The notes below the pieces were generated by a model, which ran no database searches, was not told the DNA's origin, and saw only the letters and a program-made list of their open reading frames with translations. DNA of 43,777 nt from Helochares maculicollis (taxonomy: Eukaryota > Arthropoda > Insecta > Coleoptera > Hydrophilidae). Positions within the stretch are counted from its first letter, which is position 1, and each line of letters opens with the position of its first letter. Positions 10,691 to 23,100 of this stretch are shown here, piece by piece. The DNA is taken from the NCBI GenBank assembly GCA_033557835.1, contig JAWQRO010000301.1:1-43777 (forward strand), given 5' to 3'. The translations under genes were made by a program, and so were the position numbers.

Positions 10691-13600
10691 AGTTGTTACA
10701 TGGTGTCGAAAAAATTGTTTAACCGAAGGACAATATTTCAATATTTTAAAGATTTCTACCAATAATGTTTAACTAAGAATAAAAAATGATTTACCAATGT
10801 TCTTAAATAATAACTCCCATTGACAGACAATAATTGTTTATGAACGCTTATGAATTTTTTCTGTCTTTCATTTTTGCTAATGCTAAAACAATAGTTTATA
10901 TATAGAACGAAAGCAAGCAGCATGTTTTGAAAAAAAAACATGTACTAGTACAATAAAGTTCAACCGACAATTATGTTAAAATAACAATGATAATTTTTAC
11001 ATAGTTTGTTTATTCCAACTACATATATGTTCATTCAAAACAGGATATCATACCGCCACATAAGGGGTAAAGGTTAAGAAGCGAAGAGCAACGAGAAATC
11101 CAATTAAAATACAAGACTTTATAATGTCAGAATTTAAAAACAATACGTAATTTTAATAGTTAAATATTTATAGCGTAAATACAATTTTAATTTTCTAAGA
11201 TGTTTTGATTCTAGATGGTTTTTATAAATCTATATCATTGTCATCACTTTATGTACCTGTACAAAGATTCTTTGAATACATCTAAAAGTATTACAAAAGC
11301 AGTTAGTCATGAGAAACTATATCATCAACAGTTAGCAACCTTGTAAAGCAGTTTTAATGGGAATAAGTTTAATGTAATTAATTATTCTATTATACCAAGT
11401 CTCTATAGCGTCTCTTTTAAAGTATAGCCGATATTTGCGGCCATGCAAAAGATAATATTGAATATTTTATGTCAATATTTTAGTTCAAAGCTAACTTAAC
11501 GGACATTTAATAGTACCTGCCGATATGATGATGTCTAATATTTACTTGCTTTTATGCACCCGCAATTATAATTTCTTAGAGGTAACTATGAGTTAGCATA
11601 ATTTTATAATGTTTATATCTTAAGTTAAAAGCGCCCACATTGATATAAGAATACAAATTTTGCTTTAATCGGAAAGGTCGAGATTCAACGATCTGTGAAT
11701 TTGCCGCAAGTTAATTTTTTTCAACACTTGGCTTTTCAAGCACTGAAACAAAATTATACACATTGTAGTCGATTAGATACTCCGTTTTTATTTCAAACAT
11801 AAATTTTTCTAATTACTCCAACCGGTTTGCGGTACACTGAGCCATCCAAGCAGTCTGACCAAACCCAACCCACCGGCCTCCCTTCCTCCAGTGTACATGC
11901 TAGATTCGTTCTATCCTTTTTTACAGAATTTTAATTTAAAATTTTAGCTGTAAGACTCCATGGTATCTTGGGAAAAGGTTCCACTATATGCTTCCATTAA
12001 ATAAGCTGAATGTGATTGTTCGTTTAATGTGCTATGGGTTATGCGGTGCTCAGGGTTGCCCAAATTTTATCAATTTTACTCATCAACATTCTGGGCATAT
12101 GTGAATCGTATGAAATGAATACTCCTAATTAAAACTAGAAAATTTGAATTTAAAGTCAAAGCTAGTTTCATCTCGCTCATAAGCATGAATGTTGAATGAA
12201 ATTACTGTAACAATGGTGAGTTATCTAATTATCAGTTTTCATTAATGAAAACCTAGTTCCTTGTCTTCCGGAAGCATTTATGTATATATAAATAAACAAA
12301 CATTTTTGAAGATTACTTTAACATTCAGTCTACGCTATAAACCAACGATGAAACATTGTTTGGAAGCTAGTGTAATACTGTTGAAGATTATAACGTTGCA
12401 GTTGAATCGATTTAAACACATATTTCAAGTATCATTTCAGCATAGTCTTTTTTGCAACGAAAGTTATTTATAGGACCTATTAGAGCGATTTGTTCAAAGC
12501 TGAGGCATTTAAAATAATGAAACTGCATTTTGCAAATTATATCTATTTTCATTTGTAGTCATCAGTTTTAGCAAGTGGGTTTTATCGAATGCGTTATGCA
12601 ATTTGTTGCACATGCCATTCAACTATCATTTCATGCATATGTAGAAAACCATCTTGGAACACGCAATGAAGTTTTTTCTATGATAAGTACCTACCAGCAA
12701 TCGTAATTACACAACTAGCTTTCAAGTTTTTAATGAAGCGAAGTATTATTTATGTACCTATTTTAATGATATCTACAAAAAATCGCAAGGTTAATCGTTT
12801 ATTATTTTGCTATCCTGCAACTTATCACTAGTATACTTTTAATATTTGAGTTTCTTTGCAAGGTGCAGAATAAATTTTATTTTAGGTCATGAAAATAGGT
12901 TGTTCATATCTGCTGGATTGCAAATGTTTTATGAAGAGGGATGTATTGGTGAGGTTTCTTCATGACTTCAATTCGTTTCTCTATAACATGTTCGTAAAAT
13001 ACCTCATTTATGGAATTTGAGACGAGGGCTTCAAATTTTTTAGGTACAACAAAACAAATAAGTGAAATATTGTTTGTCATTTTCAAAAACAACAAATTAC
13101 CGTATCGTTTTTCCGATCATTAATGGATTTAATATGTGTATCAATTTATTTAGATTGTTATTGTTTGATCCAAATAGGAAGATAAGCGTTGGGCTTATCG
13201 ATTGAGTTGATTTATGTCTAGAATTTGCGCTGGATCTTTCCTAACTCTTTTATAATAGTTATATTAATCATGGGCTAACTGTTATCTAACTACAACATAA
13301 GTTCCAGTCCATTGTCTTCATACCTGATATTTGTTGGTGAACACTTGTTCTTGTATTAAGCATAGGCTTGACTAGGAAGCTATAAGAAACAATTTCTCAA
13401 AATGCAGATATGAAAATTTATATCACTTCGAAACATACAATTGAATATTAAATATAGGAGGGATTACTTTTATGTTCCTACATTTTAGATGGTTAGCATT
13501 TAATTCTATCCGCTAGTCCTGAAGAATGGCACGTCTGATATTCAGTGAAAACAATAATAATAAGAAAATGCATAAAAGAATTAACCTTTACTTAGCAAAA

Positions 13601-13798
13601 AGTGATCAAAGTGAATTTCATAGCAAACTGTAAATTTCGATTTTTTGTTAAATTCCTCATCGCAGCTTGAGACATAGCATGAAGATAATAGGTTCACTTG
13701 AAATAGCTATATTTTGTATTAGGACTAATTGTCTTCCTGCTTCGTAATAATAAAATGCAACGAATTATATACACTCAACAATTTTCTCTTTGTTTCAG
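10691..13798. other. Noncoding DNA immediately upstream of fus exon A
   Basis: AT-rich, no recognised exon. The first family-specific residues that should precede Val1 of exon A are not seen here. The inverted-repeat patch at 11820-11905 is the only notable structure. Confidence 0.6.
11820..11905. other. GC-richer patch with 8-bp inverted repeat
   Basis: GTACACTG (11832-11839) and CAGTGTAC (11889-11896) are exact reverse complements 49 nt apart, flanking a C-rich stretch (aaacccaacccaccggcct). No gene or known RNA family is recognised. Confidence 0.25.
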
Positions 13799-14165
13799 GT
13801 TGTCGGTGTTCAGCAGTACCCAATTAGACCTGCAGATATCAACGACAACATCCTCTCAGAACAGTTAACTTCTGAGTCCGTCCTAACGGATGATTTGATC
13901 AAAACTTCTGGAAGACTGTTAGAAAGTGCTATAACTGAATTTGACACATATTGTACTAGTTTGCATATAGACCCTCACAATCCCGGTTTTAGAATAGTGA
14001 CAGATGGACAATTGCCTCTTCGTCAGTGCCTGCATCCGGAAGCATGCAGGAAAGAACTCGAACTGCCCTTTTATTACGCCGCATTTCACGACCTCAGGAA
14101 AGAAGTGGCGAGGTTTACCAAGAAACCCGACGAAATACCCCAAAGCGTTTCGGATATGCTGAACT
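13799..14165 (+). CDS. fus: fus exon A (first visible): N-terminal exonuclease-like domain
   Basis: The acceptor is tttgtttcag|gttgtc and the exon opens in phase 0 with VVGVQQYPIRPADI. Family members have a VRPD-type segment at the same place, followed by TDGQL, HPEA and a DLRKE motif; here these read TDGQLPLRQCLHPEA and HDLRKEVARF. The exon must splice before the in-frame TAA at 14186. The only phase-1 donor that joins to the next exon is aact|gtatcc at 14166, which is weak against GTRAGT. It ends after one base of a codon (t), completed to Ser by the next exon. Residues upstream of Val1 must come from an earlier exon. ESRP family DEDD-type residues have not been tested for activity here, and I cannot say whether the domain is catalytic. 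Confidence 0.93.
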
Positions 14166-17100
14166 GTATCCTTTCAGATAATATTTAATTGAGTGAGTTT
14201 GTGTTCGTGAGGCCATTTATGTGGCTTTACTCTAATAAGAAATTTGTTGGTCTTAGTAAGTACTTGTCCTCTTTGCAGTTATTATAAATTGTCCGGTTAA
14301 ACGTAAGCTGTTTCTAAATGTGACCGAATTTTATTGATTCTAATTAGTTTCGTCTTTAAAAACTTTAAGACGCACAAAGAGAGATTATAAGTACCTAAAA
14401 AGTAGTAGAAATTTCCGGAAATGTCGAGATTGTCGGTTTCCTTCGGTTGCCGTCTTACATATACAACATCCTTTTAATATTAAGAGATTGAGAACCGATA
14501 TTCTATATTACACTATTCCGGTGTATGTATCTTGTTTGCCGGAAGGTATCCACAAAATAATCACTCGTGTTTTGAAACGCTATTAGAATGTTGTATTGTA
14601 AGAAACTAAAAAAATCATACGGTTGTTAAGAAATCTCAAGAAATCTGTAAGCAGGAACGTATTCTTCTGCCTATTGAAATTGTCCATCGTAAAAATTAGC
14701 TCATACTAACGATGTAGTTCTTAATGGCTGTTATATTTCTCTGTGTGAGTACTTGGTTTAGGTGTCGAAATTTAAAAAAATATATTTTTTATAGAATTTG
14801 TATAAATGAACCACAAGGGTTTTTCATACCCTAAGTCTTGCGCCACAGATAGCGGTCGCTCATTTATTTGATTTCCAGCAGATTTATTTAAATTAGCAGG
14901 CACGCCTTCGTAAACGTTGGTTTTTATAACGTAGCACTAATTGACTGTAATTGAATTAATTCTGTGTATATTTAGTCAAATGGTTAGAATTCTTTTTTAA
15001 TTGATGGTTGCAGCAAAGAAATATCGGGGCTTTACGCAATACTTTACAATTGCTTAACCCAAACGTAGCTTACAATATGACATATAAAAAATTGGTCTGT
15101 AGATTAGATTGATAAAGTGAGCTTGGCTTGGCTGCTTTTTATGTCTGATTCATGTGTTGCGGTCTAGGAGTTGCAGACAATTATTTCATTTATGATAAAA
15201 GTATCCATGCATTTATAGTGTGATGTTTCTGTAAAAATTCAGGGAAATGGTTTGTGCTCTGCATCACTGCATAGATGTACAGAGTGGTTTCACTTTGCCT
15301 TTTGCAAACAGCTTTTTATTCTGCAACTAGTTATTCATGAACTTTGCTTCAGCTAATTATTTTGCTATAAAATAACAGTCCGAGTTCCAGTGATTTTAAT
15401 AACCACTGAAATTAGCTAATCTATTTTTATCCATCTTAATTAACCGCTGTCAGGTCCAATTATAATATTTAGCAATTTTTACTGTTCCGGGGTGTTGCAG
15501 TTTTATATCTAGTAGAGTTGGTAAAGTAATTTACATGCCTAATTACTTTAAAGTACGATATATGATGGTTTGAACTGCAATTAAATCGGGCATGATGTCC
15601 ATTTTCAAGTTTGCAATTTCAGCAAGTAAAATACTTTACAGTGGAACTTCTCTATAACAGCCCAAATACATCCTTTTAACAGGTTTTCACTATCTTGTGT
15701 TTTGTTTGCGCAAAGATTGTTTTTGTAGCTGTGTCCATATGTGGGAAGAGTAAATGCAAATAATTAGTACACATCGTGAATAATTAGTTTGCAATAAGTA
15801 TTTCAATACTGGTTAGATATCCTCATATCTTGAAGCAGCAATTACATTTCAAAATTTCTGCCGATAAAAAATTCCATTTTCCGTAAACATTTCCATTGCA
15901 AATGTATCTGAAGGAACGCAAACCGCTGTTTAATATGTTGTTTGAAAATTAAAACTGTTTTATTTTATAATTAACTGTCAATAGGCAATTTTAAGTATTT
16001 TTTGCAACATACCATCAACGTTATCAAACCAACGAGGAAATACAATTTCCGATTACAATTCTTTACGAATTTATAGTTCCATTCCTGTGTACTTTTATTT
16101 AAATTTATTTGAAAAGCCTTGCACTGATTAGGCGGCTTTAACTTAGGAACTATAAATGTGAACGTGGGAAGGCGGAAAGCTTGCGCTATTAGTACAACGA
16201 AATGTGCCCAATTTCTGCTAATTTAATCGTCATTTAAAAATTTTGTTCACTATTAAATATGTTTAAATGCGAACTATTTATTTCAGTTGGTGCCCAAACC
16301 TTGCATAATTATTGTTGGATAGTTTTGAGTGACTCCTCGTCCAGCTTAAAAGAAAATATTAAAGAGCCTAATAACTTAAGTTTATAAATTGAGTGCGTTT
16401 ACACTTATTAATGCAATATAATTTGCTCTTAAAGTTTTTGTAATTGATCTACTTTCATTACTGCAGCTAACCATCAATTTTGCGTTTTGCAATATAAAAA
16501 CATTTACTTGCGGCTCACAGTAAAAAAATCGTTTTTTCTGTACCCTCCTCATTGGAACAATATTGCACGATTTTTAATTTGCTTGCTAAAACCACCATTA
16601 ATCACATAATTACTTAGACCTAAGCGTAATATATTTTTCTCTAAGTCATTAGCTATGAATTTCTGGCGCGTTTTTATCGAGGGCTTTAGAACAATCGCGC
16701 AATCGTTTTCACATTATAGTTTCGTCACATCTGAGTTGGTTCTTATAGTTTTTAACGCGATCATTAAGTCCGTCAATATAGATTTCTCACGGGCAAAACC
16801 ATAATTTCAAGAACTACAGTAAAGACATAAATTATCCAAAACAATTTCGGTTCAAAGGCAAAAACTTGTACAAGATTAACCACTGCGAGACGCCATAAAA
16901 ATGTACATCATAAATCGCAAATCAAAATAGACTCAACTACTTTGATTTCCATAAGATACGTTAGATGTAGCAACGTTTCTAGGTTTTTAATTCTTCATGG
17001 TATATTACTATTTATGTCAAGAATGTATCTTATTTAGTAAAATTAAAAATTTCCCACGTAAACGTGACTTCGATGGCAGCGTGGAATTAGTGATACAAGA

Positions 17101-20100
17101 ATATAATAAATTAAAACAGTATGTAAAATCTTTGCTGATTTGAATTTAAATAGATCCTGTGCTGAGCCGCAAAATTTTAATGCTACGCAGTACGTACTTG
17201 GGCACAAGAATATTAAATTAAAAACTCATGAAACCTCTAATTATAGGATTAGATAATACTGGAAATATAGACACAAAACAAATTATGTAGAATACAGTTG
17301 TATCATTTGATTATCATTTGCGGACCTCGATGGCTCTGATGGCTATTTTGTTCATGAACAATAAAGATTACAATCCATTTGAGGTTACAAAATGAAGTAC
17401 CACGTAAATATCGCGATTTTCTTAATGGGGCACTATGAAAACTATTTGGATGGTAGATGAATCTACTTTCACTTATTTCCTGAATAATTTGTGGGAAAGA
17501 AAGTTGCGATGTCGTATACCTTGCATTAGGTACCCTCTAGCCGATTGCATTCAATTGAAATTATATGTGCATTTAAATTAACGCAATACTAATTAGGAGG
17601 AGAAACTCTACAAGCTAATTGAATTCAAATTGGGCGCCAAACTTGTATATTTTTATGAAGTGTGCCGTTTCAAGAATTTATATTTAAATAATTTGAACGG
17701 CTGCAGTTAATTGCGTTTTTGGCTGGCTTTTACTTTTTATTGCAGTCGTACAATTGCAAATCATAAGGAGGGTGCTTCAGTTCAATGTGTCGGCTTTGAA
17801 GTTCCAACGCTTCATGTTAATTTTGTACTAGCCAATCGAAATCAATTTTAATTACATTTCATAAACGTAGCCGCTTATTCAATGCAGTTACTACTCCAGA
17901 AATATTACAACTGAACCGTTGTAACTTGCGGTAAAATCTTGGGAGAATAATAGTTAGTTTCTTTTTTCCTAGTCATCGCTTATGAATTAATGACAACTCA
18001 ATTTCCAAACATCCTTCTAAATATAGGCTTTACACAACCTATTCGTCCTTAAACTCATTGTTTCGGGTTATTATACCTCACGGAATTACTTAACATAAAT
18101 TACAACTGAAACATTCATTAAAATTCAATCACACGATTTACTTCCCGGCGCTAGGCGGCGGTCATCTGGTGTCAAAGTCGTTAAGTACTAGCTAACATCA
18201 GGTGTGTTGGGTGTAGGCATCTGTAATGCCGACACATCGCAGCCGCTAGCAGATGTCAGGCTGCATTCAAAATTCACCGCTATACGAGTTTGATTTATTC
18301 CACTTGAGGAATGTTTACGATTTAGCCGTATGTACTTGTAAGACATAAAACTTCTAATTAGTTAGGATTGTAAGTCAGGTTTCAATACGTGTTTTATTGA
18401 AATCGTGATGCATTTTAAACGCTTATGATAATATTATCTGTCTTTCGGTGTGTGGGAACTGAGGCCAATTTTGTTTGTATACAAAACGAGATTTTGCTCT
18501 ATCCTTGCTTCGTTCAATGTAATCCAATTGATTAAAGTGGAAACGTATTTGCACAGACTTAGTACATGATAATTGTATATTAAACGAGTTAAAAAATGTT
18601 GACTTCTCAACTATTACCAGAAACAGTTTCCATCAAAACGATTTAATAATTGTCAGAATAATTTCATATTGTTCAGAAATATCACATTGGTTTTCCACAC
18701 AGGATAGTTGAATAGGGTAATACACTGATAAAATGAAATTGAGTTGGTGTCAATTTGGTACTTCGGATTTGGTTTAGTCCAAGTATTTTATCCCGTGAAT
18801 ATTAAATACCCAAATCTTGAAATTGGTTTAATTATCTGCAATAGGCACTATAAATGCAATTCTTACTTAAGTTTTTTAATACGCATATGCTTAATTATTC
18901 TCACACTTTTGCATATATTAAATATTTCCTCAGTAATTACATTCATGTCTTTTGTAAAAAAACTTGTTTCCTAATAAATAATAACTATAAAATCTATTGC
19001 AATTATGGCATGCGTGACAAGTTTAATTGTTATTCAAATTATTTTTTAATAAGTCATACTATTTTATCTGCGTTAGTGCAATATCTAAATTTTGCTGTTT
19101 AGTTTGCAAATTGGTGCGAGCTTCATCATAATCATTTTATGACTCGTCGTTCGAGATTTTTGAGGTCCAAGCAACACTATTTGGTAGTAAAACCACACAC
19201 GTAAAATTTTGGGTTGTAGAATATATATTATATATTTATATCGGTTGCAATTTTGATTCCAATTTAGTTTATTTAAATTAATTTAATCTTTGGTTAACCA
19301 ATCTACTCGTTATCCAAATTTTAGATTAATTGCAATGGGGCCAACGCAGATTTGACAGTCAATTAAGCAATTCGCTCAAACTGCTGCAATTATAAGCAGA
19401 TGATATTAAATATTTGATACATTGTCTGCATATGTATAAATAGATTATAACATTTTCTTTGTGAATTCGTGAATTTGTGTAAGTCATGGAAAACATTTGA
19501 AATATTATGGTTTTTACAATCCTAATATATAATTGATGTATTATGTTTGGTACTATCAGTAAAGACTTATAAATTGCAGGCTTTCAATGTGAAGTAGTGG
19601 AGATAGTATTCTTCTTATTACATGCTGATTTGAATTTCGTCCTAGCCATTCCATCGTCTTCTGCTTTACCATGTATCGGCTCGAAAGTTAAACAAGCACA
19701 AACTAAATACATTAAAAAATGCGGCAGTTTTATTAAATAGGCAGCAAAATGAGATATTAAAACGAATAGTCAATATTTAGGGAAAAATACCACGGGTTAA
19801 ATATCTCTAAATCGCTCTTTGCGAAACTAACATTATGGGATCACATACAGATGATACTTTTCATCATAACAAACACTAGCATGGTCCGAAATTTTGTTTC
19901 GTGGGTACACTTGTATCCGCACGTCGTTTTTTTACTTTAGTTAGACGATTACTTCCAAAAATCAATTTCAAGATAAAATTATTTAATTAGTTTTATAAAA
20001 CCAGTAGTTTTACTTGGCTACCAAATCATTAATTAAGTTATTTCTCCGCAAAAATTGCAATTGCTTAATCTTAGTTGGAGTAAATTAATTTCCCAATTAT

Positions 20101-23100
20101 TTAAATTACTTGCATTTTGTACATTTAGGTTTCAAAATTTATCTTCGTTTAAATTAAGTCTAGTCAGAAGCGATCTATTACGTCGATTGACGTGGAATAA
20201 ATTTAGTAGTTAAAGAATAATTAATTTAATCAATATATTTTTGCAAATAAATCGTTCACATTCTAGTTAATTAAAATCGCTTTTAAATTAATGCAATAAA
20301 TGCAGTCAATTAAAATGATATTACAGAATAATATAGTATATTTTCTTATAGTCGGGGAATCGTATATTTTATGCAGTATAGTTGGGTACAAGTAGACTTC
20401 ATAGAAACGTTTTTTAACTATAATAGAATGAATTAAAGAGTAAAATGCAAGTGAAAATGCTCATCGAATCATTTATATGACTTTAATATATGCGTTTATT
20501 TCCTTGAACAGTTTGCTGCATAATATTTTATGAACAAAAATATGACTAATGTAATGTTTTATTTCTCAATGGCAAGTTAACAGTATTTAATTTTGAGGCT
20601 AGTTTAAAACCACAATTTATAAAACATTTCGTTCGGTTGAACTATTTTGCAGTCTTAATTCTTTAGAAAAAATATTTCGACGCACATACATACATGTATT
20701 ATTGTGATAGAAAAATACATCAAGTTTATTTCAAAAACCTGTTTTAGAAAGACAACTGAAACTCTTTTTTAGGATCACATTACAAGCGCTAGGCCGAAAT
20801 TTTGCCTAATTCTTTGCAAGCTCGATCACTTTTGGCTTTGTTTTCCGTATGCAAAACTTGCACCCCTGGTCTATAACATTTCGATAATGATCCGTGACTT
20901 AGAATTTCCAAACACTCATTCAACAAATTCAAGGCGTTAAATCTTATAAATTAAAATATAAAACATTTGTATTTACCAATACATTGAATTTGATATTCAC
21001 AATGATTTCTTCTTGAAATATTGTCGTTGACTCCAGCTGTCAATGTAATTTATATAATATATTTAATATGTATATTTATTTCTGCAGTACCCCTCGTATA
21101 AACGAGGTCATGCCGCCCGTCAATTCTGCGGACGTGCACATAAGGTTCGCATATTTGCACATGCATATTTCCTTGCAATTTGACCATTACATGGTACAAG
21201 CAAGTATTTCTTCAAACAAGTTTTAAGCCCAATTCAATTGTTGCTCGGAATTTTAAATTGTAACTAAAGTTTTCACTAAAACGTGTCAAATACCCATGTG
21301 ATAAAGATATTTATGCAAAATTTTAACATTTAGTTTGAAATCGTAATACGAATTCAGTTTTGTTTATCCTAACCTCAACAGCGATAAGGTGAGTTCATGG
21401 CACATTATCTGATTTACACTATATGTATAGCGTGTATGTATTGCAAATACGTATAAATATTTTGTCATAATATTTCGTGCTTTTATATATCCATAAATGT
21501 TTTTCAATGAACATTTTACTATAAATATTTTACTTGTACTTTTTGTTGCCCCGTGCGATTTTGTAATGAGTTGACGACGAACTAGAATAAAATAGGTAAT
21601 TACATCCGGTACAGGAACGCGAACTTAGTTTTTACTATAATTATTTTAATTATCAACGTATAGCTCGGTAAAGCAGGGTAGACATAAAGCTTAGCAAGCT
21701 CAAATTTAATAAGTGGAACCAAATGAGGGGGGACGCAAGAGCTGTGATAATAGTTTCTTAATTAGTACAAGATGCCGATAATAACGGTTCAATAATTTGA
21801 ACTTGCTGCTTAATAACAGAACATAGTTTGAACGGAATTAATGTTGAAGATTCCCGAACGAACACTTATTTAGGTCTTAGAGGATAAAAAGTGTTCACAG
21901 TTCTGAAAAGATAACAAAACAGTTCACATTTCGAGATGAATGCGTGTTTCCTTCTTCAAAACCCCTTATTGCATTTAAATATATTTAATCTGATCATTAC
22001 ATTGAATTAATTTTATGAATTCAGTTTTTCTCTAGCTTTGCTATGACATACGTTTATACATTCCGTTACTTTATACATGTTTCTTGCTTCTAGTGAAATC
22101 ACCTGTTATTCCTCCCTACAAACACAATCTACATTTTCCTCTTGAGTGGTTGGTTGCATTATCGTTTTCGGTTTAGTTTTAGCATTTAATTAATTCTATT
22201 AAATATTTTAATGGATTACTAAAAGTTTAGTATTTCATATTGATATATTTCCAAAGTATTTACAAAATGCCTTTGCTTCTGCATTAACAGACATTTTCTT
22301 CTAACCAAATGCAAAAATTATATACCACCATCAATAAAAATTATATGGGCGGCAAATTTGTTTTCTAATATCTTGTATTTATTAATACAAAAAAGTTTAA
22401 CAAACGAGTTTTGATCTTTCATTGATTACAGGTACCCTCTCTCAACAGATTTCCAATTAACGAATCAATAAAAACGACTGTCTTATATACTAATTACTCT
22501 TTTCTCCAATAAACAAATATTTCCTTAATAATATTTTAGCATTATCGATAAAACCTGAACTAGAAAATGAATTTTTTAAAAGAGAGGCGAAAGACATGGT
22601 GAATATTGTACAAAGGTTAATAACGGAAGGTAAGTGTATTTTTACTACACTATCAAATTTAAAAAGCAAGAAGTAAATAATGTTTTCTGCCAGTTATTAT
22701 TGCGATTTTAATTCAATTACGCGTTATAATTTCCAATTATTTACTTCTCTGCTTCGTAGCTATTTGTGTGCTCATCTACCCAAAGGAGATTGAATTAACA
22801 GTTTCGAAATAATTATAACAAATATAGTTTTAAAGTTTTAAACGGGGTCATTTAGGATTTATACAGGAGGGAATTTCCAAATTTTCACTGTTTCTCCAAA
22901 ATAAACTTTTTGTATACAATAGCCCAAGCGAATTTCCAATTTTTGAGACTTTATCGTTATTAGAATATAAACATTCTAGCTTTCGCTAAAACGTATAAAC
23001 CCATTTGTCTGCCGCTTCTACAGTTGCGTCACTCTTGATGTATCTTCATACAGTCATTGATATTTGATAACAACTATATTTACTGTTGTGTTATTGTTCT

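Noticed and set aside
12261..13095. Short frames upstream of exon A (one on each strand)
   Set aside because: No similarity to the ESRP N-terminus or any known protein, and no matching phase-0 donor was found.
13919..14143. Minus-strand 74-codon open frame
   Set aside because: It is the antisense shadow of fus exon A, which has clear family similarity on the + strand.
18744..19102. Two overlapping + strand open frames
   Set aside because: AT-rich codons, no recognisable motif, overlapping in different frames; expected by chance.
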